This document shows, one piece after another, positions 1 to 8,719 of a stretch of DNA of 64,000 nucleotides (within the stretch, counting starts at the first letter, position 1; each line of letters begins with the position of its first letter). The translations under genes and the position numbers were made by a program. The DNA is taken from positions 3,472,001 through 3,536,000 of the forward strand of contig OZ255624.1 in NCBI GenBank assembly GCA_965276675.1. Direction: 5' to 3'. Under the pieces are notes generated by a model that was given only the letters and a program-made list of their open reading frames with translations, had not been told where the DNA came from and made no database searches. This DNA is from G965276675 sp965276675. GTDB lineage: Bacteria; Acidobacteriota; Terriglobia; Terriglobales; Acidobacteriaceae.

Positions 1-2145
1 CACGCCGACTCGGGGCTCAAATCCATCCTTCCAGGGAGTGGAGTAAATGCCATTCGGGATTCCCGGATCGCCGGCGTAGTCCTGCCCGACAGGGGCACCC
101 GGAAACCGGACAGATTGTACCCCCGGCCGAAAAGTCGTCTTGATGTTGGCGAAGCCTCCCAGGAGCGCCTGTGAGACCCAGGGTACCTGGGCGCTATATC
201 GAAGTCCCAGATTCAAGGTCACCCGGGGGGTGATCTTCCAATCGTCCTGGGCGAAGAAGCTTATGTGCCAGGACAACCGAGCCTCGGAAGACTGCGAGCC
301 GCGCGAATAGGCAGCTGGCAGGCCTAAAAGAAAATCAGCAACGGGACTCTTTGTAAAGGTACCGTTGAAATTGAACACTCCTTCGTTACCGGCCGCAGCT
401 TGCGTGAAGACGTTCAGCTTAATGAATTCGCCGCCAGCTTTTACGGTATGGCGCCCATGCACCCAATTAACCGTGTCACCAATCTGCCTGCTGATAGTGA
501 ATTCCCTCAGCGTGCAGAGGCCCAGTGAAGCAAGAGAGAGCTGGCCCGCTATATTAAAATCCGGGCTGTTGACTTGAGTGCCATCCTGACGGTAACTTGT
601 CACGCCAAACGAAGTGGCGGTGTGCTGGCTGGAAGGAGTGCACTCTATACCCTCATCCCATGAATGGAAGGAAAGATTAAGCTGATTCAGCAGATTGGCT
701 CCAAACGTGTGCGTATCGTTAGCAGCGAATAAGATTGAGCGCGAATGATTTGTGGCGGGAGAGTAATTGGGCAGGCTCGAAAACCCGTTTGGGCTAAATA
801 CACTGCCCTTGTCAAGAAACATGGTGAGGCTGAACCGGTTCTTCGCCGTAATGTCGGCATCCAGCTTCCCAAGGTATTGATCGCTATTACTGGGCGCGCC
901 TGCATGCACAGTCACTTGCCCATTAGGCCCAGGGAGGGGAAGGTACGTATTCGCCACAGCAACGGTAACGGGAGAGTATCGGGCAGGGTCGATATAGTAT
1001 TGGCCTTGAGCATTCGGTGCAATCGGCTGACCCGTGGCGGGGTCGACCAGTGGTGTGGTGTAGTATCCGGCCCGTTGATCCGCAGTCGGAGTATTGACGA
1101 TGTCGAGCACCTGCTGACGAATCCGCAGCTTCTCAAGAGAACCGAACCCGAATAGCCTGTTCTTGAGGAAAGGGCCTCCCACGGTGGCGCCGAATTGATT
1201 CTGCCTGAGGGTTGATTTAGGGCCTGACCGATCGAAGTAATTTTTTGCATCCAAAACGTCATTTCGCAGAAAATCCCACGCTGAGCCGTGGATTGAATTG
1301 GAGCCGGACTTTGTGACGGTGTTGAACACGGAGCCGGCGTTATACCCGTACTCAGCGCTAAAGGTGTTCGTGATCAGCTTGAATTCCTGCAAGGAATCAG
1401 GGGACGGGAAGGTAACCCCGTTGTTGTTGTAACCCCCTTGATAGTGGGCCCCATCGATCAGATAGTCGTTTTCATTGTTTCTGGAGCCGTTGACCGAAAG
1501 ATAATCGCCGCCTCGAAATGAATAGGTTGCTGGAGTCGAGATAGCTGTAACGCCAGCAGCAATCTGAGCGAGTTGAATAGGATTGCGCCCACTCAGAGGA
1601 AGTTCTGAGACTTGCCTCTGATCAACCACCTCACCCACACTGGTTTCCTCGGTGTCCAGTTGCGGAGGCTGACCGGTTACTTCAACCGATTGGGAGAGCT
1701 GGCCTACCTGGAGTTTGATATCGACACGGGCGTTCGCATTAATTCGCAGGATAATGCCGGGCTGAATGAATTTCTTGAACCCTGCAACTTCAGTTGAAAT
1801 GGAATACGTGCCTGTGACGGGTAGAAGAGGAAATATGAAAGAACCCCCATCATCCGTGGTGGAGGTAAAGGTCTCCCTAGTGGCGTCATTGGTGGCGAGA
1901 ACCGTCGCTTTAGCAATGACCCCGCCCCCTGGGTCGGCAACGGTACCCAGGATTGTGCCATTAGTGACTTGGGCGAGCGCTGGCAGCGTAGCTAACAAAG
2001 CCAGCCCAACGAGCACCTGGAAGATAAAGCTCCCACCCTTGGGCCAGACTTGTACCGAATTGCTCGTGTGGCGAGCGAAGCTCCCTCGTTTTGCTCGCAT
2101 GGCAAAGGCAGCTGCCTGTTCCTGTAGAGTTGATCGATTTCTCAT
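1..2145 (-). CDS. TonB-dependent receptor, Oar-like (3' end beyond window)
   Basis: Reading the reverse complement from the ATG at 2145 gives 715 codons without a stop, so the gene runs off base 1. A GGAGGAG ribosome site lies 6-7 bases upstream of this ATG; an in-frame ATG at 2151 is too close to it. After a roughly 60-residue N-terminal stretch ending in a signal peptide (ALPALAQ) comes a carboxypeptidase-regulatory/Ig-like domain (NGTILGTVADPGG), then a plug domain with the family phrases LPLSGRNP, YLIDGAHY and FSAEYGYNAGS, and barrel sequence (GATVGGPFLKNRLF, DDWKITPRVTLNLGLRY). The family imports large substrates across the outer membrane; Acidobacteriota have many copies. Divergent transcription from a GH36 alpha-galactosidase suggests an oligosaccharide substrate, which is inference. 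Confidence 0.88.
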   Translation of the reverse strand, partial: MRNRSTLQEQAAAFAMRAKRGSFARHTSNSVQVWPKGGSFIFQVLVGLALLATLPALAQVTNGTILGTVADPGGGVIAKATVLATNDATRETFTSTTDDGGSFIFPLLPVTGTYSISTEVAGFKKFIQPGIILRINANARVDIKLQVGQLSQSVEVTGQPPQLDTEETSVGEVVDQRQVSELPLSGRNPIQLAQIAAGVTAISTPATYSFRGGDYLSVNGSRNNENDYLIDGAHYQGGYNNNGVTFPSPDSLQEFKLITNTFSAEYGYNAGSVFNTVTKSGSNSIHGSAWDFLRNDVLDAKNYFDRSGPKSTLRQNQFGATVGGPFLKNRLFGFGSLEKLRIRQQVLDIVNTPTADQRAGYYTTPLVDPATGQPIAPNAQGQYYIDPARYSPVTVAVANTYLPLPGPNGQVTVHAGAPSNSDQYLGKLDADITAKNRFSLTMFLDKGSVFSPNGFSSLPNYSPATNHSRSILFAANDTHTFGANLLNQLNLSFHSWDEGIECTPSSQHTATSFGVTSYRQDGTQVNSPDFNIAGQLSLASLGLCTLREFTISRQIGDTVNWVHGRHTVKAGGEFIKLNVFTQAAAGNEGVFNFNGTFTKSPVADFLLGLPAAYSRGSQSSEARLSWHISFFAQDDWKITPRVTLNLGLRYSAQVPWVSQALLGGFANIKTTFRPGVQSVRFPGAPVGQDYAGDPGIPNGIYSTPWKDGFEPRVGV

Positions 2146-2361
2146 AGCCATCTCCTCCGCCTCACACTTTTCGCGATCTCACCGACAGAAAGTGATTGGT
2201 CGCCCATTTTGCAACCAGCGCATTTTCCCGTTTCGGCGAGAACCCTCGTGCTCATTTGTGCCTAGATTTCCTATGACCGGGCCGTGACATCGAACCCTCG
2301 GCCACGAACATCACAGATTGTTGCCCACACTGCCCGTCAGAGATCTGCAGCCTTCAACACA

Positions 2362-2392
2362 CGGTATACAATCTGCGGTTGCCTGTATACAC
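2362..2392. promoter_or_regulatory. Pair of GTATAC-core operators 21 bp apart
   Basis: CGGTATACAA (2362-2371) and CTGTATACAC (2383-2392) share the palindromic core GTATAC, with core starts at 2364 and 2385. The 21-bp spacing puts both on the same face of the helix. Operators of the FadR/UxuR branch of GntR regulators commonly have the form TGGTATACCA, and a GntR/FCD regulator gene lies at 5338-6129. Binding by that protein is inference. Confidence 0.45.
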
Positions 2393-2757
2393 AGCCAATC
2401 TTGTACTTGTCAAGCGATTTTGTCCGTCATCCAAATTCGTGTTGGCGTATTCCGCTAAATTTTGAAGATAATGGCTTGATTCCGCAACAAACGGAGTGCA
2501 GAGTTTTCGGTTCCTCAGAATAGCGAGGATTCTCGAATTGAAAAATAATATACATACACGAATCTGCGGCATATTCAAGAATTGCGAATGGCTCATGTGT
2601 AGGCTGAGTAAATGCTGTCAGGAATGGCATTCGCGGGGAATTTGCTGCAGAAACAGCGATCAATAAAAATGCGCCGGCGCGAACAAAATATCGGCTAAGA
2701 CCGGCGCCATTCACTGGACGCAGGTACAAAAATAGTCTTGACGAGGGTGCTACAGGA

Positions 2758-2767
2758 TTGTATACCA
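2758..2767. promoter_or_regulatory. Third GTATAC-core operator, upstream of GH36
   Basis: TTGTATACCA at 2758-2767 is a near-perfect match to the TGGTATACCA form known for GntR/FCD operators. It lies about 350 bp upstream of the GH36 start, on the glycosidase side of the intergenic region. Confidence 0.42.
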
Positions 2768-3112
2768 TTTCGGAGAGACTCCTTATTGCTATGGCATATC
2801 GTGTGTTCTCAACTGCTTTCTTGGGGCAATCACGGAGGTCGAGTGGACAACTTTCCCGCAAGTGCATCCCAGACGGGTTAGAAACCGCCTGGCGACTGGG
2901 ATCCTCACATCATTTCCCTCGTCCACGAGAGCTCTCTGTTGCGTGGTCTTCCGGTCGGTCGTTCACGTCCCTCCCTAATGCAGGGTGCCCTTTCTTGGGG
3001 CTACTTACGAATTGGCGGAGACGAACGCGGCGAATGTAGCACAGCCCTGACCAGTGCAGCTGTTTTGAGGTGGCGCCACACTGAAATCGCTCCGCCTCTT
3101 GAAGGGAACACA

Positions 3113-5254
3113 ATGAAGCGACGCGATTTCCTCAAATCTTCGGCGTTTGCCGCTCTTGCTTCCAGCCTGAAGGCATCGGCGCAAGAAAGCCAGGAATATG
3201 CAAGAGTTCCTGATCGTGCGGGCGACGGCAGAAATCCCGGAACCTCCGACGTGCCGTTCAGCATTACGCCGACTGCTGCTGAAATATCGCAAGCGAACCA
3301 ATGGTTTGTGAAGCAGATCGGCCGAAGCTCTCGAGTCGCTCCCTTTTCCTTTCTTTTTGGAGGGAAAGCATCCGCCGCCCTTTTGTCGAATTGGCCTAGA
3401 ACGATTAGAGACAAGGATCTTGGCAGTAAACGAACTCAACGCACGGTAACCTGGACGGATCGCACCACAGGATTGGAGGTACGGTGCGTTGCGGTCCGGT
3501 ACTCCGATTTCCCAGTCATCGAGTGGACTGTTTACTTCAAGAATATCTCCCAGAAAAATACGCCGATCCTAGAGAATATCGAGGGGTTGGATATCTATCT
3601 GGAGCGCCCGCAAGGCGCAGAATTCGTATTGCATCAGTGCAAAGGTGACTCCAATATTCCTGAAAGTTATCAGCCCTTTTCGGGAAAGTTACTGCAGAAT
3701 ACGAAGGAGATATTTCGGCCTGTTGGCGGGCGCCCGACGAACTCCGCTTTTCCTTATTACAACCTTCAGACAGCTGCCGGGGGAGTGATCATCGCAGTTG
3801 GATGGCCCGGCCAGTGGGCAACCAGTTTCAAACGCGATACCGGTGCGGGCCTCCGGGTTTCCGCCGGTCAGGAACTCACTCATCTCTACTTGGAACCGGA
3901 TGAAGAGATTCGGACACCGCTCATCGCGCTGCTCTTTTGGCAGGGCACGGACGTAATGAGAGCTCAGAATCTCTGGCGGCGTTGGATGCTAGCCCATAAT
4001 GTTCCTCGTCCGGGTGGCAAGCTGCCTTCTCCCATCTTCTCCTTCTGCGATGGCGCATTCTTTCCGGGTTTGAAGGTCGATGAAGTCAGCGAAAAGGAGT
4101 CGATGGATGTACTCGATCGCCAAGGCATCAAGCTCGATTACTGGTGGCTCGACGCCGGTTGGTATCCTTGTGGAGACAGCTTTGCGAATACGGGAACCTG
4201 GGAGCCTGACCCCGTCCGTTTCCCCCAAGGCCTTAGGGCGGTGAGCGACTACGCACACGCCAGGGGAACGAAATTAATCGTCTGGTTTGAACCCGAGCGT
4301 GTTACGGCGGGTTCGTGGCTGGCGCAAAATCATCCTGAGTGGTTGCTTAACGATCATGGGTCTGATCCTGATCAGGCCCATCCCGGGTCAATCAAGGGCA
4401 GCCTCTTGAATTTGGGAAAACCGGACGTGCGGGAGTGGCTCACCAATCACGTAGATCACCTCATAACTGAGCAGGGAATCGACCTATACCGTCAGGATTT
4501 CAATATTGATCCTCTGCGATTCTGGCGGCAGAACGATCAGATAGATCGCCAGGGCATGACGGAAAATCTGCATGTACAAGGCTATCTAGCCTATTGGGAC
4601 GAACTCCGCCGTAGGCATCCGAAGATGCTTATCGACAGTTGCGCTTCCGGGGGAAGACGGATCGATTTGGAGACGATGCGGCGCGCGGTCTCTCTTACTC
4701 GGAGTGATTATTCACCGTTCGACGGGGACCCTGCATCCGCGGTGGGAAACCAGGGCCACACGTACGGGCTATCGTCATGGATCCCATACTATGGCCAAGG
4801 CGCTTATATTCAACATGAGAATACAGCCTATTTCGCTCGCAGCTATATGTGCCCCGCGTTCGCAATGCCCGTGAATTGGCACAAACAGCAGGTCGATTGG
4901 GCTCTTTACCGTCGCCTAGTTAAAGACTGGAAAGATATTGCGGACTGCATGTTAGGGGATTACTATCCTTTGACCGAATATACGTTGCGAGACGACCAAT
5001 GGATCGGCTGGCAGTTCGATCGACCCGAACATGGCGATGGGATCGTACAGGCCTTTCGTCGTGGCCTCAGCGAGAAAGCTCTGATGAGATTTCGGCTAAA
5101 TGGTCTTGACCCGTCCGCAAAGTATCAGATCACGGACCTAGACAAAGCAACGCCAAAAACTGTGCCGGCGACAACCTTGTTGGAAAACGGCTTGCTCGCT
5201 GAAATACAGCCCAGGCCCGGGGCAGCTATATTGGCATACCGGAAGATCACTTGA
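3113..5254 (+). CDS. GH36 alpha-galactosidase, Tat-exported
   Basis: 713 residues. The ATG at 3113 follows GAAGGGAA and begins a twin-arginine signal (MKRRDFLK..., then a hydrophobic run ending near ASAQ), so the enzyme is probably exported folded. The frame is open further upstream, but that extension would bury the signal. GH36 hallmarks are visible: DYWWLDAGWYP near residues 341-351, KLIVWFEPERV, the nucleophile motif YRQDFN with Asp462, DSCASGGRR near 507-515, and the acid/base motif RSDYSPFD with Asp532. Known GH36 members release terminal alpha-galactose from raffinose-type oligosaccharides or galactomannan. It faces a TonB receptor and is followed by a convergent GntR/FCD regulator, suggesting a small uptake-and-degradation locus. 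An alpha-N-acetylgalactosaminidase cannot be excluded. Confidence 0.88.
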   Translation: MKRRDFLKSSAFAALASSLKASAQESQEYARVPDRAGDGRNPGTSDVPFSITPTAAEISQANQWFVKQIGRSSRVAPFSFLFGGKASAALLSNWPRTIRDKDLGSKRTQRTVTWTDRTTGLEVRCVAVRYSDFPVIEWTVYFKNISQKNTPILENIEGLDIYLERPQGAEFVLHQCKGDSNIPESYQPFSGKLLQNTKEIFRPVGGRPTNSAFPYYNLQTAAGGVIIAVGWPGQWATSFKRDTGAGLRVSAGQELTHLYLEPDEEIRTPLIALLFWQGTDVMRAQNLWRRWMLAHNVPRPGGKLPSPIFSFCDGAFFPGLKVDEVSEKESMDVLDRQGIKLDYWWLDAGWYPCGDSFANTGTWEPDPVRFPQGLRAVSDYAHARGTKLIVWFEPERVTAGSWLAQNHPEWLLNDHGSDPDQAHPGSIKGSLLNLGKPDVREWLTNHVDHLITEQGIDLYRQDFNIDPLRFWRQNDQIDRQGMTENLHVQGYLAYWDELRRRHPKMLIDSCASGGRRIDLETMRRAVSLTRSDYSPFDGDPASAVGNQGHTYGLSSWIPYYGQGAYIQHENTAYFARSYMCPAFAMPVNWHKQQVDWALYRRLVKDWKDIADCMLGDYYPLTEYTLRDDQWIGWQFDRPEHGDGIVQAFRRGLSEKALMRFRLNGLDPSAKYQITDLDKATPKTVPATTLLENGLLAEIQPRPGAAILAYRKIT

Positions 5255-5337
5255 AGGTGTCTCCAGTGACTGGATTAGGACCTTCGACCGTCCAGATAAG
5301 TACCTATTTGAGGACACTTAGCTCTGCCCATGGACAT

Positions 5338-6129
5338 CTACTTGTAAGCAGACGTTGCGCCGCGTATGCCTTTACTTGGCCTACCAGTTTCTCTAGTTTC
5401 ATGGCCGGCTATTTCTTTATTGATTGGTATAGCGCTGGACTTAAGATTAGCCATTTTCAGTGATGAGTGCTTTCGCCCGGTATGTTGAAAAAACCTGATT
5501 GCACGCTGCTTGGCGGATTGAATGTGTTCTCCGATCAGACGTTCCGCCAACTCACCATCTCGGGCAATGAGTGCCCTAATGATTGCCAGGTGTTCTTCGA
5601 AAGCTGCCCTGAGAACGTCGTCGGATTTATGGGTGAGCATTCGAACCGAATTGATCAGCAGCGATAGTCTCTCCAGGTAGGAGTTCAGACGGGGGTTGCC
5701 GCTATGGTCGATAATCAACTCGTGCAACTGTAAATCAATCTCATACATCCGTTTATATGTGTCCGGTCCAGCCTTGGTCCGCAACTCCTCCAACTGACGC
5801 TCGAGTTCGAAGAGGCTTTTGAGCTTCAGATTCTTAACGGCATTGCGGACGGCGAGACACTCTAAGGCAGCTCGGATTTCGTAAATCTGCTCTATATCGT
5901 CAGGGGTAAATGCAGCGACTCGGGCGCCCTCATTTCGAGTCCTTTGGACTAGGCCGTCCCTTTCCAGTTTGAATAAAACTTCCCTTATAGGGGTACGGCT
6001 AGTATCAAATAATAGAGCTAAGGTTTTTTCGACCAGACGTTGGCCCGGAGAAAGTTGTCCAGCCGCTATCTGACGGACAATTTCCGAGTAAATCTGGTTC
6101 GTCTCTTTTCGGTAAGTCTCTTTGGTCAC
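5338..6129 (-). CDS. GntR-family transcriptional regulator, FCD domain
   Basis: 263 residues from a GTG start (MTKETYRKE). An N-terminal winged helix-turn-helix covers about residues 8-75 (GQLSPGQRLVEKTLA..DTSRTPIREVLFKLERDGLV), followed by an all-helical FCD ligand domain containing the usual metal-site pattern (DLQLHELIIDHSGN, EEHLAIIRAL, GEHIQSA). The last 40 residues are weakly conserved. FCD regulators sense small carboxylates or sugar acids. The gene converges on GH36, and three GTATAC operators lie beyond it, so control of the GH36 and receptor genes is the simplest idea. It ends where the pseudogene region starts upstream. Confidence 0.88.
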   Translation of the reverse strand: MTKETYRKETNQIYSEIVRQIAAGQLSPGQRLVEKTLALLFDTSRTPIREVLFKLERDGLVQRTRNEGARVAAFTPDDIEQIYEIRAALECLAVRNAVKNLKLKSLFELERQLEELRTKAGPDTYKRMYEIDLQLHELIIDHSGNPRLNSYLERLSLLINSVRMLTHKSDDVLRAAFEEHLAIIRALIARDGELAERLIGEHIQSAKQRAIRFFQHTGRKHSSLKMANLKSSAIPINKEIAGHETRETGRPSKGIRGATSAYK

Positions 6130-6159
6130 AATATTGTCACCAGTGTAATCCAGGTTACG

Positions 6160-6330
6160 ATTTTCCGGGAGACGCGGTGGAGTGCGGTAAGGTCGGTGAG
6201 CTTCGATTGCAGCGTGACGGCGGTGCGGAAGCGGTTTTCCGGATAGCTCTGCGCGAGGCTGGACTGAATAGTGCTGAGGTCTGCGCGCGCCTGTTATAGC
6301 GTGACGCCAGGTTTAAGCCGGCCGACGATT
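6160..6330 (-). pseudogene. MacB-type ABC permease fragment
   Basis: Read on the minus strand from about 6326, the frame gives VGRLKPGVTL, an in-frame TAA, then QARADLSTIQSSLAQSYPE and further residues to about 6160. The phrase V-x-RLKPGVTL-x-QARADL is typical of the periplasmic core domain of acidobacterial MacB/FtsX-like permeases. Only about 55 residues remain, with no transmembrane segments and no start. The piece is joined in frame to the end of a recombinase remnant, which marks a rearrangement junction near 6330. Confidence 0.45.
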
Positions 6331-6786
6331 TGGGCGAGGCTTTTCTGGTCGTCATTCATCTTTTGCCGCCGTCCGAAGCGAACACCGCGCTTTTGAGCGT
6401 CCGCGCGACCGGCACCGGTCCGCTCACGGATCAGATCGCGCTCGAACTCGGCGATGCCAGCGAAGAGCGTCATAATCATCTTACCCGCGTGAGTGATGGT
6501 GTCGGCCCAAGGTTCGGAGATCGATTGGAGCGAGCATTGGCATTGCTGATCAATTCGACGATCTCGAGCAGTTGCGGGTGGAGCGAGCCAGCCGGTCAAG
6601 CTTCCAAACGGTGACGACATCTTCCTCGCGCAGTTGGTCGAGCATCCGGTTGAGCTCGGGCCGGTCACGATAGTCTCCGGAGACCTTTTCGCGGAAGATG
6701 CGTGTACAGCCGGCCCTTCTTGAGGGAGTCGAGTTGAAGAATCAGCCGCTAATCTCCGGTCGAGACACGGCGTAGCCTATTTTCAT
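6331..6786 (-). pseudogene. Serine recombinase (resolvase/invertase), frameshifted
   Basis: The minus strand starts with an ATG at 6786 (MKIGYAVSRP, a decayed form of the resolvase N-terminus that carries the catalytic serine). Scattered over several frames are recognisable stretches: ILQLDSL, FREKVSGDYRDRPELNRMLDQLREEDVV, WKLDRLARSTRN, GKMIMTLFAGIAEFERDLIRERT and AGRADAQKRGVRFGRRQ. All are landmarks of Tn3-type resolvases. Several indels and a stop break the frame, and the C-terminal DNA-binding helix-turn-helix is missing. It is a dead mobile-element remnant. Confidence 0.75.
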
Positions 6787-7139
6787 TGGACGAGCTCCTC
6801 TACGGCCATGCCAACCCCTACGGCAGCTTCCGGCTCGATCCCCCGCGATTCGGCCCACGGACCGTCGGTACATAGCTTCTGCTCGGCTACGATCGGCAGT
6901 CAGGCTTACGGATTGCCCTTGGTGACAGCAATGTTGGGTTTAGGCCAGGTAAGGCGGCGCAACATTAGACACCTGGCACAGAGGGCCTGCTGCTCGGAAG
7001 GCGAAGTTAGTTCCCTTCCCGGCCTTCCTCGAACATCGGCACACTTCGCGCAGCTGGCGCTCGCCGGTGGAAGTCCAGCATGGTTTGCTCGGGCCTTCGG
7101 GGTGCTGCTCGCGCCAGAGTCACGGAGCAGCAGCGGCAT
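6787..7139. other. Degraded stretch, nothing recognised
   Basis: About 350 bp between the recombinase and gamma-glutamyltransferase remnants. Long open frames here (one plus-strand frame continues to 7470) are arginine/serine-rich and match no family I know. They look like chance frames in GC-rich decayed DNA. Confidence 0.4.
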
Positions 7140-7600
7140 TAGGGATAATACCGCTTTGGTGCGTCCTACCTTGGCGGCGTGCAGGGTCCCAGCCTTTGAG
7201 CGAGGAGGGAATGGGCGCGGAGAGGACGCCCCGGGAGTAGTCCTTTCCTGCATAGGCGGCAAGGGTAGCGCCTGCGGGCGCGACTCCATAGAAGTTGAGG
7301 GCACGCACCTGGTGCGTTTTGGCGAGGTAGATGGTTGTGAAGCCGTTGCCGCCGATCGAAGACATGCGTGGATCGACGGCGGCCGCGGTGGCGACGGCTG
7401 CGTCGAAGGCGTTGCCACCCTGCTGCAGGATTCTCATGCGGCCTCGGAGGCGGCGGATCGAGCGAGGTGACCATGGACGTGCGACCGGTGACGAGAGGGC
7501 GCTCCGCGAGCTGAGCGGCAGCGGAGGCCGGAGACGCAAAGGAGGAGCAACACAGCTCGAGAGTGACCGCGGGGACGAAGCGACATCATGCGGGGAGTTC
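7140..7600 (-). pseudogene. Gamma-glutamyltransferase N-terminal remnant
   Basis: The minus strand shows a signal-like SPASAAAQLAERPLVTGRTSMVTSLD. After a frameshift comes MRILQQGGNAFDAAVATAAAVD, followed by MSSIGGNGFTTIYLAK and YAGKDYSRGVLSAPIPSSLKGW. These are the conserved N-terminal blocks of gamma-glutamyltranspeptidase (periplasmic cleavage of gamma-glutamyl bonds). The frame dies after about 120 residues. The rest of the large subunit and the whole small subunit with the catalytic threonine are absent. It is a clear truncated, frameshifted pseudogene. Confidence 0.75.
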
Positions 7601-7638
7601 CTGGAGTGGCGGTTGGTTCTTTCATTCTGAGTGCAGCA

Positions 7639-8652
7639 TCAGGGATGGCGGGCGATCTCAAGCACGCCGAAGGTGCCTGGCAGCCCTTCGTCGGAGCCTG
7701 ACTCCGGTTTGGTGGCGAAGGGGACGTAGACGCTCCCGGTCTGGGGATCGAGGGCGATGGTACGACCGGTCACGCGGCTCCTAACGGTCTGCACGAGCTT
7801 GTAGTCTTTACCTCGCGTGCCCTTGTAGAGGAAGACCTGGCCGGAGCCTCCGCTTGAGACGAAGATGAGACCTGTGGAGGAGTCGAAGACAGTTCCGTCT
7901 ACTCCCGGTCCTTCGGGCAAGGTGCCGACGAGAGCGCCGGAGTCTGCATCGAGGATGGTGAGCAGGAGATTGTGGCAACCGGTGAAGAGACGGCGGGCCT
8001 GGGTATCGATGGCGAGCGAGGTGGGAGCGGTGCAGGGTGCGGTTGGCCAGCGATGGTCGAAGGTGAGCTTGCCGGGGTCGATCTGCGCGATCTCGTTGGT
8101 GTCCTGGAGACTGACGTAGACCTTGCCCCTGCCGTCAGGGACGGCAAACTCAGGGCTTCCCTTGAGGGGAATGCGCCCGAGCAAGGTTGAATCCGCCGGG
8201 CGGATCACGTTGGCGGTCTGGTTATGGGTAAAGGCGAGGAGCAGGCCGGAGACGGGGTCGTAGGTAAGGGCATCGGGCCGCTCGTCGGTGGGGATCGGGG
8301 GTAGCGGCTTCAACGTGGCGAGGTCAAAGACGAGGAGCGCGTTCTTTTTGTAGGAGGCGATGAAACCGCGCCCTGCGCTGGGAACCAGAGCGATGCCACG
8401 GGCGCTGATGGTGTCAGGGATGGTGCCGACGCGTTTGCCGGAGAGCAGGTCGATGACGTCTACCTCCGTTGCATGGGAGACGTAGAGCCGATGATGGACG
8501 GAGTCGATGCTGGTGTAGTCCCAGGCGCCTAGACCTCCGATGTGGAAGGCTCTGGCCGGAGTGTATCTGGCCTGGGAGTGGGCGACGGGGTTGACTAGGC
8601 CAACGACTGCGACGAGGCACGCGAGCTGGACGAAATGGCGGGCAGAAGACAT
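7639..8652 (-). CDS. Secreted YncE-like beta-propeller protein
   Basis: 337 residues with an N-terminal signal peptide (VAVVGLVNPVAHSQA). The rest is a series of about 40-45-residue beta-propeller blades typical of YncE/YVTN proteins: DYTSIDSVHHRLYVSHATEVDVIDL, GFIASYKKNALLVFDL, DALTYDPVSGLLLAF, KVYVSLQDTNEIAQID, RLFTGCHNLLLTILDADSG, LIFVSSGGSGQVFLY. No catalytic motif is visible. It lies 67 bp downstream of a TonB receptor on the same strand and is probably co-transcribed. In other bacteria such propellers accompany metal or cofactor uptake systems, but the ligand here is unknown. Confidence 0.8.
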   Translation of the reverse strand: MSSARHFVQLACLVAVVGLVNPVAHSQARYTPARAFHIGGLGAWDYTSIDSVHHRLYVSHATEVDVIDLLSGKRVGTIPDTISARGIALVPSAGRGFIASYKKNALLVFDLATLKPLPPIPTDERPDALTYDPVSGLLLAFTHNQTANVIRPADSTLLGRIPLKGSPEFAVPDGRGKVYVSLQDTNEIAQIDPGKLTFDHRWPTAPCTAPTSLAIDTQARRLFTGCHNLLLTILDADSGALVGTLPEGPGVDGTVFDSSTGLIFVSSGGSGQVFLYKGTRGKDYKLVQTVRSRVTGRTIALDPQTGSVYVPFATKPESGSDEGLPGTFGVLEIARHP

Positions 8653-8719
8653 GGAGACCTATCCTGGAAGACCAGTTTCGGATGGCGCTGAGCCCGGCAG
8701 CAGCGCGACGACGCTATGG

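Larger units (their letters stand above)
2146..3112. other. Long divergent intergenic region, no gene seen
   Basis: Almost 1 kb separates the receptor start from the GH36 start. The short open frames on either strand lack ribosome sites and family resemblance. The stretch is relatively AT-rich for this window and holds three GTATAC-centred palindromes (listed separately), so it most likely carries the two divergent promoters. Confidence 0.6.
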
